Positions 47,989-56,364 of a stretch of 64,000 bases of DNA are shown piece by piece. The number at the start of each line of letters is the position of its first letter. The first letter of the stretch is position 1. Location: NCBI GenBank assembly GCA_032059585.1, contig DAMCAL010000002.1, positions 1 to 64,000 on the forward strand. The letters are read 5' to 3'. This DNA is from Melaminivora sp032059585. GTDB lineage: Bacteria > Pseudomonadota > Gammaproteobacteria > Burkholderiales > Burkholderiaceae_C. Made by a program: the position numbers and the translations under genes. Under the pieces are notes generated by a model. The model saw only the letters and a program-made list of their open reading frames with translations, searched no databases and was not told where the DNA came from.

Positions 47989-49280
47989 TCCACCCGTGCC
48001 TCCTGCCTGCCGCCCAGCTCGTCCACCAGCTGCGCCAGGCGCTCCAGCCACAGGCGCTTCTGCGCGTCGTAGCTGTGCAGGTTGTAGCTGGCGACCATCA
48101 CCGCCGGCTTGTGGCCGATGATGGCCTCGCCCACGTCCTCCGGGCAGTCGATGGCGCTGAGCAGCGTGCGCGCCGTGCGCCGCAGCACATGCGGCGACCA
48201 GTCCACCACCGGGCACACCAGGCCCTCGCCGGCGCGGCGCTTGGCCTTCGCTGATCCAGGCATCAGCGTATAGACGTAGCTGCTGAACGTGTTGCGGTGG
48301 TAGGGCCGCAGCACGTTGCCGCGGCCCGTGAAAAACAGCCAGCCCTGCCAGGCGTCCTGCATGCGCCGCTGGACGATGGCCAGCGCCACGCCATCGAGCG
48401 GCACGCGGTGGTCGACGATGTCGGCGTCGCGCTCCATCTTGAGCAGGTGCGCCGGGAAGGTGATCCACCAGCCGTCATCCTCGCGCGCCACGTACTCGGT
48501 GCGCAGCGCGAAGATCTCCGCGCCGCGCATGCCGGTGTATAGGTACAGCAGCAGGCCGTCGAGCGCGCTTTGCGACATGTGCGCATGCGCCCAGGGCAGC
48601 AACACGCGCAGCTCGGCGCGCGTCAGCACGCGCCGGCGCGGGCCCTGGTGCTCCCCGCCGACGATCTTGCCCTTGCTGCGCAACTGACCCTTGAGCAACT
48701 GTCGCCACCAGTTCACCGCGCCGGGCTGCACCTTCCCGGCGTCCTGCGCCCAGTCCCAGGCCTGCCCCAGCAGCGCGCGCAGTTGCTTGGCCGCCTGCGG
48801 GTACTGGCGGCGGTGGTCGAGCACGTCGTAGGCCTGCGCGCGGGTGACGGCGTGGGGCGCGGTGGCGGCGAGCTCCGGCTCAGCCTGCAGCAGACGCTCG
48901 AGCGTGCGGCGCGCCCGTGCGGCGCCCTCTTCCTGCCGCTGTATGGCCAGGTGGTCGGCAAACAGCACCAGCAAGTCGCGCACCGTGGGCGCAGCGGCGC
49001 CGGCGCGGCGCTCCTGCACAGCCTGGCGGCGCGCGGTGGCCGGGTCGTGCCCGGCATCCTTTTGCGCACGCGCTGCGCCCCAGGCCGTGACAGCGTCGGC
49101 CAGCGCCATGGCGGGCCACTGCCCCAGCCGCACCTGGCGCATCCGCTCGGCCGCGTCCTTGTAGCGGTAGGTCCAGGTCTTGCGGGTCTGCGTGGCCACA
49201 AGTCGCAGGCCCGGGCACCCATCGACCAGCAGGTGCTGACCCGCCTGGAGCTGCTTTGCGGCGCGCGCATCGAACTGCAC
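47940..49280 (-). CDS. int: Tyrosine integrase, P4 type
   Basis: 446 residues. The N-terminal ~95 residues carry a DUF4102-like arm-binding domain; the catalytic core has Arg in YTGMRGAEI (about 252), His and Arg in SPHVLRRTA (364, 367), His in GHKP (390) and Tyr in ASYN (about 399). It recombines attP and attB at the tRNA-Gly gene. It lies 209 bp from attR with matching arm-type TACGCC sites between, and the frame is intact. Confidence 0.93.
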   Translation of the reverse strand: MQFDARAAKQLQAGQHLLVDGCPGLRLVATQTRKTWTYRYKDAAERMRQVRLGQWPAMALADAVTAWGAARAQKDAGHDPATARRQAVQERRAGAAAPTVRDLLVLFADHLAIQRQEEGAARARRTLERLLQAEPELAATAPHAVTRAQAYDVLDHRRQYPQAAKQLRALLGQAWDWAQDAGKVQPGAVNWWRQLLKGQLRSKGKIVGGEHQGPRRRVLTRAELRVLLPWAHAHMSQSALDGLLLYLYTGMRGAEIFALRTEYVAREDDGWWITFPAHLLKMERDADIVDHRVPLDGVALAIVQRRMQDAWQGWLFFTGRGNVLRPYHRNTFSSYVYTLMPGSAKAKRRAGEGLVCPVVDWSPHVLRRTARTLLSAIDCPEDVGEAIIGHKPAVMVASYNLHSYDAQKRLWLERLAQLVDELGGRQEARVDQAAAGDALPGLPARP

Positions 49281-49301
49281 AGTACAATTCCTTCGGTGTC
49301 T

Positions 49302-49369
49302 GGCGTAGGTTTTTCTGCCATCACCGGCGCGGCTGCAAAAGCTACGCCAAAACCTACGCCGGCGGCGTA
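49302..49369. promoter_or_regulatory. Probable integrase arm-type sites, right arm
   Basis: TACGCC at 49343 and 49355 and its complement GGCGTA at 49302 and 49364. The stretch 49342-49360 matches the left-arm site 3859-3877 at 17 of 19 positions. It lies directly upstream of int. Confidence 0.6.
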
Positions 49370-49461
49370 AGTGTAGATTGGTTTCGGTGGGTTCTAATTG
49401 CCCGGCCAGCGTGCCGAAAGCGGGTAGAATTCGCAGGAAAATCAGCCACTTAGGGCCGAAA

Positions 49462-49479
49462 TCCCTGACACATCAGGGA
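49462..49479. promoter_or_regulatory. Hairpin just upstream of the tRNA at attR
   Basis: TCCCTGA / TCAGGGA with a CACA loop, 10 bp before the tRNA 5' end, on the phage side. It may be an integrase or Xis site, or affect tRNA transcription from phage DNA. A possible -10 (TAGAAT, 49425-49430) lies upstream but lacks a good -35. Confidence 0.35.
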
Positions 49480-49489
49480 CTTACGATAT

Positions 49490-49510
49490 GCGGGCGTCGT
49501 TCAATGGCAG
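49490..49510 (+). repeat. attR: right 21-bp copy, within the tRNA
   Basis: Identical to 3797-3817; covers the acceptor stem 5' strand and most of the D-arm start. Crossover at the 5' end of a tRNA is less usual than at the 3' end. Confidence 0.9.
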
Positions 49511-49563
49511 GACCTGAGCTTCCCAAGCTCAAGACGTGGGTTCGATTCCCATCGCCCGCTCCA
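49490..49563 (+). tRNA. tRNA-Gly (CCC anticodon), attR in its 5' end
   Basis: 74 nt with encoded CCA. Acceptor GCGGGCG / CGCCCGC pairs fully; the anticodon arm is TGAGC-TTCCCAA-GCTCA, giving CCC; the T-arm is GTGGG-TTCGATT-CCCAT. Bases 1-21 equal the left att copy. It reads GGG codons. The gene is intact, but all DNA upstream of it is now phage DNA. Confidence 0.95.
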
Positions 49564-49644
49564 GAATCTCGCATGGCCCGCCATGTTCCGCGGGGCAGCC
49601 GCGAAGGCGGGAAAGCCAGCCGCCATCTGCCGGCCTGACGGGAC

Positions 49645-50604
49645 CTATTGCGCGGCCTGCCCGTCGCTCGCAAGCCCCTTCTTGCACACCACTTCTGCCA
49701 GCGGGCGCAAACGCAACCGGCTCGCGAAGTGCCGCGCCTGCCCCGTGACAGGGTCGTCGAACGACAGTGCGCGCGCCAGCAGTTGCAAGGGATTCGAAAA
49801 ATCGCCCGGCGGCGCATCGTTCACCTGGGGGTACAGCGTATCCCCCAGCAGCGGCAACCCCAGTCCCGCCATCTGTACGCGCAACTGGTGGCGGCGGCCC
49901 GTCACCGGCGCGAGCCGATAGCGGGCCCAGCCGCCCAGGCGCTCCACCAAGTCGATGGCCGTGACGGCGTTCGGCTCGCCCGGCACCTCGTGCATGCGAA
50001 AGAAGTGCCCGCTTTCCTCCAGCCGCGTGGCGTGCGTGCGCGGCAGCGGCAGGTCGGCCCGCCACGGAGCCGTGGCCTCGTACACCTTGTGCACCAGCCG
50101 ATCACGAAACAGCGCTTGGTAACGCCCGCGGGTGGCGCGCTGCACCGAAAACAGCACCAGCCCTGCGGTGCCCGCATCGATGCGGTGCACGGGGGAGAGC
50201 TCTCGCAGGTCAGTCTGGCGCCGCAGGCGCACCAGCAGCGTCTGCTGCAGGTACTGGCCTGCTGGTACAACGGGCAAAAAATGCGGCTTGTCCGCCACCA
50301 ACAGGTGCTCATCCTGGTAGAGGATGGTTTCCTCGAAAGGAACGGGAGCCTCGGAGGACAACTCGCGGTAATAGTAGTACCGCATCCCCGGGGCAAAGAC
50401 AGTGTCAGCCGTCGCGGCCCCGCCGTGCTCGTCGACCACTTCGCCTGCCGCCATGCGCCGCCGCCAGTCGCTGCGTGACACGGCGGGCAGCCGTTCGGCC
50501 AGGAAGTCCAGTAGCAGCCCACCACCTGCCGAAGGCAGCACCACGCAACTGGGCGCGACACCGTCACGCACAGGCAGGACGCGTGGATCGTGTGGGTTGT
50601 GCAT
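49645..50604 (-). CDS. RluA-family 23S rRNA/tRNA pseudouridine synthase
   Basis: 319 residues. The RluA catalytic motif is HRIDAGTAG with Asp at about 143; the family N-terminal S4-like region and the C-terminal RRHQLRVQMAGLG also fit. It isomerises uridine to pseudouridine in rRNA or tRNA. ATG 50604 was chosen over an earlier frame start because it begins the conserved fold; the exact target position is unknown. The YYYYRELSSE segment suggests the RluA-related TruC/RluA clade. Confidence 0.85.
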   Translation of the reverse strand: MHNPHDPRVLPVRDGVAPSCVVLPSAGGGLLLDFLAERLPAVSRSDWRRRMAAGEVVDEHGGAATADTVFAPGMRYYYYRELSSEAPVPFEETILYQDEHLLVADKPHFLPVVPAGQYLQQTLLVRLRRQTDLRELSPVHRIDAGTAGLVLFSVQRATRGRYQALFRDRLVHKVYEATAPWRADLPLPRTHATRLEESGHFFRMHEVPGEPNAVTAIDLVERLGGWARYRLAPVTGRRHQLRVQMAGLGLPLLGDTLYPQVNDAPPGDFSNPLQLLARALSFDDPVTGQARHFASRLRLRPLAEVVCKKGLASDGQAAQ

Positions 50605-50654
50605 GGGGGCACGATTGTAGCGACCAGGGTCGCCCACACGGCCCCCCGTCGCTA

Positions 50655-50697
50655 CAAAATCAGGAGCTGCTGGCGCTTACCCAGCAAGCGCCGGAAC
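50655..50697 (+). repeat. Dispersed short repeat, copy 6
   Basis: TCAGGAGCTGCTGGCGCTT then CAAGCGCCGG, in the gap after the pseudouridine synthase start. Confidence 0.55.
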
Positions 50698-50706
50698 CAT
50701 TTTTCG

Positions 50707-51000
50707 CTATGCTCCGTTGGCACTCGGCTCGAACACCCCGGGCAGCAACGGCTGGTGCTCTGCGCCATCCAGTGCGACGTCGATGGCATGCTTGATATGC
50801 GCCAGGGTGTGCAGATCCCCTTCGGATTGCTCCACCGCCTCCCACCGCACGACGTCCAGGTGGGCGGCGGCGTGGTCGGTCACTGCCGTGACGCTGGCCT
50901 CGACCGGCAGCGACACCACCTGCCCGTTTTGCTCAGGAACGGGAATGCGGATCAGAAAGCCCCGGTAGCCCTCCTCGAGTATGTGCGACTGCTGGGTCAT
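50707..51000 (-). CDS. Small conserved-looking protein
   Basis: 97 residues (MTQQSHILEEGYRGFLIRIP), then VEASVTAVTDHAAAHLDVVR. It is coupled by ATGA to the 86-residue gene upstream. No family recognised; host-type codon use. Confidence 0.6.
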   Translation of the reverse strand: MTQQSHILEEGYRGFLIRIPVPEQNGQVVSLPVEASVTAVTDHAAAHLDVVRWEAVEQSEGDLHTLAHIKHAIDVALDGAEHQPLLPGVFEPSANGA

Positions 51001-51257
51001 GGGCGCTCACCTCGCTCGTGATGGATGCGAGAACTGCGGGGCTTGCGGGCGCCCGACGCGATATCGGCAAGCCCGCGCAGCGCATCCTCGCGCGAATTGA
51101 AATGGTCGTACGGCAGGGACACCGGCTCGCCGTCCACCTGGGCCTGGGAAAAGAAGTAACGCTTGCCGTCACTCCCCAGGCACAGCATGCCGGTATAGGT
51201 TGCGCCGTCGGCCATGCCAAAGATGGTTTCCTGGGTCAGTGCAGTTGCAGTGTGCAT
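50997..51257 (-). CDS. Small hypothetical protein
   Basis: 86 residues. ATYTGMLCLGSDGKRYFFSQ then VSLPYDHFNSREDALRGLAD. First gene of a two-gene operon; upstream 51258-51509 is A/T-richer and could hold its promoter. Function unknown. Confidence 0.6.
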   Translation of the reverse strand: MHTATALTQETIFGMADGATYTGMLCLGSDGKRYFFSQAQVDGEPVSLPYDHFNSREDALRGLADIASGARKPRSSRIHHERGERP

Positions 51258-51509
51258 GGAACAGCCTCGCTGAGCGAATCGATAAATACGAACTGTTGCG
51301 ATTCTGGGTGCAACAAATGTGCGCCACACGTAGGCCAAAGGCGCACGCCCGTGCCTGCCAAATGCCTCCCAGTGCCCGTGTGTAGGACAAGCGCGGCAAA
51401 CGGACGCTGCGCGCTGGCGATGGCAGGCAACCGTTCTACGATGGACCAAACGGCCCTCCAGGGCGGCGATTCGTTCATGCACTTGTGGCGTGCCCTCCCT
51501 GCCTGACCC

Positions 51510-53831
51510 ATGTCTTCGCCCATCTCCTCTGCCTCACCTTCTCCTGCGCCGCCGCCTCCGCCGCCCCGGCAGCACCGCCACCGCGTGCTGCGCTGGGCGC
51601 TGGGGGTGCTGGCAGTCCTTGCCGTCGTATTGCTGCTGCTGGTGGTGCTGGTCACGACGTTCGACTGGAACCGGATCAAGCCCCGTATCAACGAAAAGGT
51701 GAGCGAGGCCACGGGCCGGCACTTCGCCATCGAAGGCGACCTGTCGGCGCACTGGCACTGGCCACAGCCGCTGGAGACCGGCTGGCGGCGGTGGGTGCCT
51801 GGCGTCACCGTGCAGGCGCAGCAACTCGCCATGGACAATCCGCGAGGGTTCGCTGTGGTGCAGGCACCCGAAAAGCCTGCGGACGACCTGCCGGCACTGC
51901 CAGCGCGCCCGGCGCCCGAAGGCGGCGCCGATCGACCCGCCACCGACGCACCGCCTGCGCGCCAGAGCACATCCGCCAGCCAGCCACCCTCCTCATCCTC
52001 CGACGCCGCCCGCGCACAGGCAGAGCCGGCCATCGCGCTGGAGGCGAAGCAGAACCCGCAAGCGGAGCCGCCGCCGCGGTCGCCACAGGGCATGGGCACC
52101 GTGCAGAGCGCCAGCGCCACGCTGCGCCTGCTTCCGCTGCTGTCGCGCACCGTCGTGCTGGACACCGTGGTGCTGACCGCGCCCGACATCGCGCTGGCGC
52201 GGCGCGAGGATGGCACCAACAACTGGACATTCACCACGGACAAGCAAGGCGAAGAGCGCCCGGGCCGTGACAACCCCTGGGACCTGCGCGTGGCGCAGGT
52301 GGTCATCCGCGGCGGTTGGCTGGGCTATGTGGACGGCGTCAAGGATCTGGCGCTCCGCGCCCGCGTGGACACGCTGGACCATGGTGCTGCCGAGACAGAG
52401 GGCGGCAAATATGGCGTGCGCGTGGCCTTGCAGGGGCGCTACGGCAAGGCCGACATCCGCGGCGAAGGACTGGGCGGGCCGGTGCTGTCGCTGCGCGACA
52501 AGTCGGTGCGCTATCCGCTGCGCCTGAGCGCGAGCACCGGCAGCGTGCAAACCGAAGTGGAAGGCGTGCTGAACCAGCCGGCGTCGCTGTCGGGCATGGA
52601 CTTGCAGGTGTTCCTCAAAGGGCAAAGCATGGCCGATCTGTACCCGCTCACCGGGCTGGTGCTGCCCAACACCCCCCCGTTTCGGGTCAAGGGCCGGTTG
52701 CTGGGCAAGCTGGAGCCGGAAAACGCCGTCTGGGAATACCGGGACTTCAACGGCGTCGTGGGTGATAGCGATCTGCACGGGAGCCTGACCTATACCTCCG
52801 CCAAGCCGCGTCCCAAGCTGCAGGGGCACATGACCTCCAAGCTGCTGCGCCTGGCCGATCTAGGGCCTATTTTGGGCGCACCCAGCGGCAAGCGTTCCCA
52901 GGAAAAAGGCACCGACAAGCGTCCTGGCAAGGTATTGCCCGACATGAAGTTTTCCACCGATCGCTGGGATGCGATGGACCTGGACCTCGCATTTGCAGGT
53001 GAGAAGGTGGTGCGGCCGGAAGCCCTCCCCCTGGACCGCCTGAGCGTGCGCGCCGTGCTCGAGGACCGCCGGCTGCACCTGGCGCCGCTGCGCTTCGGCT
53101 TTGCCAAGGGCCGCATCGACGCCGACGTGATGCTCGACAGCCGCGAAAAGCCGCTCGCGCTCACCCTCCAGGGTTCCGTCGACGGGCTGCAGCTGTCCGC
53201 GTTGTTTCCCAAGGTGGAGCTGATGAAGAAGAGCTTCGGACGCCTGGACGGCGGGTTCCATCTCTCTGGCAAGGGCGGATCGCTCGCCCAGATGCTGGCC
53301 AGCAGCGACGGGCGCGCGCGGCTGTACATCCGCGACGGTACGTTCAGCAAGCAGCTGCTCGACCTGGCCGCGCTGAACTTGGGCAGTGTGGTGGTCGCGA
53401 AGTTGTTCGGCGAAAACGAAGAGGTGAAGCTGCGGTGCGCGGTGGCCGATTTCCGGCTGAAGGATGGAATGGCGGACGCACACAACGTTCGCCTGAACAC
53501 GCAGGAAGCGATCATCGACGTCACGGGTTTGGTCGACCTGGGCGAGGAAGAGATGAGCTTGCGCATCCGGCCCAAATCGCTGGAATGGAAGTTCTTCTCG
53601 CTGCGCACGCCGCTGTATGTGCGGGGCACCTTCGCGCAGCCTAAGGTGGGGGTCGAACCCGGCCCGTTGTTGTTGCGCGCCGGCGCGGCCGTGGCTGCTG
53701 CTGCCATCGCGCCCGCGGCATTGGCGCTTGTTCCGATCACCGTGCCGGGGGCCGAAGACGACGCGACCTGCGCCAAGCTGCTTCGGCCTGCTGAAGACGA
53801 ACCGACGGCGTCACCGGCCAAAAAGCGCTGA
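51510..53831 (+). CDS. AsmA family protein
   Basis: 773 residues. A Pro-rich start, one membrane segment (ALGVLAVLAVVLLLLVVLV, about 31-49) and then FDWNRIKPRINEKVSEATGR with FAIEGDLSAHWHW, the AsmA N-terminal signature. The periplasmic part holds AsmA-type beta repeats, and a Pro/Ser-rich insert at about 125-190 is unusual. AsmA proteins are thought to move phospholipid between membranes. Confidence 0.85.
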   Translation: MSSPISSASPSPAPPPPPPRQHRHRVLRWALGVLAVLAVVLLLLVVLVTTFDWNRIKPRINEKVSEATGRHFAIEGDLSAHWHWPQPLETGWRRWVPGVTVQAQQLAMDNPRGFAVVQAPEKPADDLPALPARPAPEGGADRPATDAPPARQSTSASQPPSSSSDAARAQAEPAIALEAKQNPQAEPPPRSPQGMGTVQSASATLRLLPLLSRTVVLDTVVLTAPDIALARREDGTNNWTFTTDKQGEERPGRDNPWDLRVAQVVIRGGWLGYVDGVKDLALRARVDTLDHGAAETEGGKYGVRVALQGRYGKADIRGEGLGGPVLSLRDKSVRYPLRLSASTGSVQTEVEGVLNQPASLSGMDLQVFLKGQSMADLYPLTGLVLPNTPPFRVKGRLLGKLEPENAVWEYRDFNGVVGDSDLHGSLTYTSAKPRPKLQGHMTSKLLRLADLGPILGAPSGKRSQEKGTDKRPGKVLPDMKFSTDRWDAMDLDLAFAGEKVVRPEALPLDRLSVRAVLEDRRLHLAPLRFGFAKGRIDADVMLDSREKPLALTLQGSVDGLQLSALFPKVELMKKSFGRLDGGFHLSGKGGSLAQMLASSDGRARLYIRDGTFSKQLLDLAALNLGSVVVAKLFGENEEVKLRCAVADFRLKDGMADAHNVRLNTQEAIIDVTGLVDLGEEEMSLRIRPKSLEWKFFSLRTPLYVRGTFAQPKVGVEPGPLLLRAGAAVAAAAIAPAALALVPITVPGAEDDATCAKLLRPAEDEPTASPAKKR

Positions 53832-53948
53832 GGACACACTTCGTGGATCCTGGCACATAGCGCTGTGCGAGCGTGGCCGCTGGCGCGGCGTTTGATCCGC
53901 ACGCCCGTCCATGCTGCGCGGCGCGTCCTGTTCGGCCAGACCGAAGCG

Positions 53949-54815
53949 CTAACCAGCCGACGCCGGCACGGTCACCCGCACGCACAACCCCGACCGGCCA
54001 TATGCGCCCTCGCCGTCCGCGGTGTGGCCCGGAGGCAGCAGCTCCAAGCGCGCGCCCAGGCGCGCGGCGCGGCGGCGCATGTTCGCCAGCCCCTTCCCAC
54101 CAGCATCGTGCGTCTGCGGCAGGCCGCGGCCGTTGTCGCTCACCTGCAGGCGCCACGCGCCCGGCGCCACGGTTGAATCGTCTTCGTGCGCCTGGAGCAG
54201 CACGGCAATTTCGGTCGCCCCGGAGTGCTGCAGCACGTTGCTGATGGCCTCCTGCACGATTGCCGTGAACTCACGCGCTGCCTCGCCGCGGGGCCAGTCA
54301 ACGCCAGCCGCGCCGGACACCTGCCACTGGAGGGCTATGCCCTGCCGGTCCAGGGCGGGCTGCACGCGGCGGCGCACCCGTGCCAGGCGCCACGGGAGCA
54401 GGTCATCATCGCCATCCATGGAATCGACCACCAGACGCAGATCCAGCAGGCACTGCTCCAGCGCCTGCGCCAGCGGTTGCATTCCGGCATCGCCGGGGTC
54501 CAACTGGGCCAGCGCACCGACGAGCTGGCTGCCCACGTGGTCGTGCAGGTCGCGCGCAATGCGCTGACGCTCGAGCAACACTTCGCGCGAAGCCCGCTTG
54601 CTGCGACGGGGTCGCCACTGCAGGTCACGCGGCAGGCGCAGCAACAGGAGCACCGCCAAGGCCAGGCCTGCCAGGGCAGCAGCGAGCCCCCAGCGCCAGG
54701 CGGCCGTGTCGATCCGTTCGTGCACTTGCACGAGCAAGGCCAGGGTCACCACCAGTTGCAGCAAGCACAAGCCCACGCACGCCAGTGCTACCGCCGGACG
54801 TTGGATGTGAAACAC
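53949..54815 (-). CDS. Sensor histidine kinase, HisKA_3 type
   Basis: 288 residues. Two N-terminal membrane segments (VALACVGLCLLQLVVTLALL; AAALAGLALAVLLLL), phosphoacceptor His in RIARDLHDHVGSQL and an ATPase domain with the N-box EAISNVLQHSG, G1 VSDNGRGLP and G2 GKGLANMRRRAARLGARL. No periplasmic sensor domain is present. It is second in an operon with the response regulator and probably phosphorylates it. Confidence 0.88.
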   Translation of the reverse strand: MFHIQRPAVALACVGLCLLQLVVTLALLVQVHERIDTAAWRWGLAAALAGLALAVLLLLRLPRDLQWRPRRSKRASREVLLERQRIARDLHDHVGSQLVGALAQLDPGDAGMQPLAQALEQCLLDLRLVVDSMDGDDDLLPWRLARVRRRVQPALDRQGIALQWQVSGAAGVDWPRGEAAREFTAIVQEAISNVLQHSGATEIAVLLQAHEDDSTVAPGAWRLQVSDNGRGLPQTHDAGGKGLANMRRRAARLGARLELLPPGHTADGEGAYGRSGLCVRVTVPASAG

Positions 54816-54875
54816 GTGGAATCCCTATACCGGATCGTGTGCCACCGCCCTGCCCGAAGCCAAGGGTCCGAACGA

Positions 54876-55664
54876 TCAGAACAGTCCGCGCAACGACGCG
54901 AAGCGCACTGCCTGCGCACGGGTTCGCACCTGCAGCTTGCGGTAGATGTTCTTGACGTGGGTGTTCACGGTGACGCCGCTGATCTGCAGGCGCTCCCCGA
55001 TCTCGCTGCTGGTGTGGCCGCTGGCCACCATGCGCAGCACTTCCTTTTCCCGCGGTGACAGCCGCTCGGTCTCGCGCTCCTCACGCCGTCCCGCGGAGGC
55101 TTCCTCAGCCGCCGAGGCATTGCCGAACCGCTGCAACAGCCGGCGCGCGAGATTGGGCGTGATCGAGGCACCTCCATTGGCGACCTGCAAGACCGCCTGG
55201 GAGTAATTGCCGAACCAGGAATTCTTGACCAGGTAGCCAGTGGCGCCCAGCTCGAATGCGCGCATCACCTGTGCGTCGCATTCCATGACCGAGACCACGA
55301 TGGCCTCGGCCGAGGGACGCACGGCCCTCATGAGGTCGATGAGGGCAAATCCCTCGCCGTCGCCCAAATGGAGGTCCACGAGCATCACATCGAATTCGTG
55401 CGCCCTGATGGCTTTGCGCCCTTCGCGCACATTTTCTGCCTGCGCCACCAGCAAGGTGCGTTGGTCGGCCATCAGCTCTTGGGTGATGACACGGCGCATG
55501 TGGGCATCGTCATCGACCAGCAGGACTCGCACCGGCTTTTCGCACTGCCCTGCTAGGAAATCGGGCCACACCGAAGGAGGGCTCTGGTGCATCGCGAACT
55601 GGCCGGAAGGTGGAAAGCCGTCCCGGTTGAGCGCATTGGTAGCGGCAGCGGACAGATTCAGCAT
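54876..55664 (-). CDS. LuxR-type (NarL family) response regulator
   Basis: 262 residues. Receiver with RVLLVDDDAHMRR and phospho-Asp in VMLVDLHLGDGEG, a conserved Lys in GYLVKNSWFG, and a C-terminal LuxR HTH (LSPREKEVLRMVASGHTSSE; VNTHVKNIYRKLQVRTRAQA). The first 45 residues are an extension before the receiver. AAGGAGG precedes ATG 55664. It is divergent from the amyloid-like operon and is its likely activator. Confidence 0.9.
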   Translation of the reverse strand: MLNLSAAATNALNRDGFPPSGQFAMHQSPPSVWPDFLAGQCEKPVRVLLVDDDAHMRRVITQELMADQRTLLVAQAENVREGRKAIRAHEFDVMLVDLHLGDGEGFALIDLMRAVRPSAEAIVVSVMECDAQVMRAFELGATGYLVKNSWFGNYSQAVLQVANGGASITPNLARRLLQRFGNASAAEEASAGRREERETERLSPREKEVLRMVASGHTSSEIGERLQISGVTVNTHVKNIYRKLQVRTRAQAVRFASLRGLF

Positions 55665-55861
55665 GTAAACCTCCTTGGCAGGTGTTGCGCTGCTCTTTCG
55701 TGCGAATCCACGAATTCGCACCTGAACAAGACATTCGGCGGACCCTGGACAAATTACATGGAAACACTCGCAAGCATTCGATTTGTTTTTTTACATTACA
55801 GAAGAAACGTATCGACACAACAAAATGAAGGAGGGGGCTCGGTAAAAGTTCTCTTGACAGA

Positions 55862-55912
55862 GTGATCATTCCTTGATCACGACCTCGAAATATAGAAAGG
55901 CGCTTTCTATAT
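55862..55912. promoter_or_regulatory. Two perfect palindromes in the regulator/operon intergenic region
   Basis: GTGATCA-TTCCT-TGATCAC (55862-55880) and ATATAGAAAG-GCG-CTTTCTATAT (55890-55912). The 700-bp intergenic region 55665-56364 is markedly A/T-rich for this genome and otherwise shows no ORF that I can support, so it is probably a large regulatory region. Confidence 0.6.
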
Positions 55913-56364
55913 CCCGTTACGTTCGACTGAAGTTCAGCGAGATATTTCATGGCGTCGCTTTCGTGGTGCGAACAGCTCGAAATGCATGCTTCAAAAAACT
56001 GAATATCTTCAGAGAGCGGTGTGGCTCCCCGGGCAAGGCGTCTCGGGCAAATGTTGCCTCATGAACTTTTCATTACACCCCAAAAATTCTTGCGGTCACT
56101 ACCTTTTTTATAGCGCAAAGATGTTATGGAGCGACCGTTTCAGCGAGCCTCCGTTCATTTCACCATCCAGCCCCTACCCCTTCTTCGGTAGAGACATGTA
56201 GCGATTGTGACTTCGGCAGCCCAACTCAATACTGCAAGTGACAAGGCCGACCGCTGGTCCCATTGGGAAAACAGGTGGTGACCATGTCGAAAGCAGATCC
56301 GCTGGAATTCGCCGGCAGATCAATCACCTTGTGCCCTCATCGTTTGTGCCCGGAGGAGACTTCC

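Larger units (their letters stand above)
3797..49510. mobile_element. Complete siphovirus-type prophage integrated in the 5' end of tRNA-Gly
   Basis: Bounded by a perfect 21-bp direct repeat (3797-3817 and 49490-49510) and holding a full set of functions: tyrosine integrase and Xis-like gene at the right end, CI/Cro switch, primase-helicase, terminase pair, portal, capsid, tail tube, tape measure, tail tip and lysis genes. Late genes read leftward. The small plus-strand operons hold lysogeny, conversion and accessory genes. No structural frameshift or missing module was seen, apart from a 10-N gap inside the tail region. Mor and gpT-like features recall Mu, but integrase plus att sites show site-specific integration. 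Confidence 0.93.
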
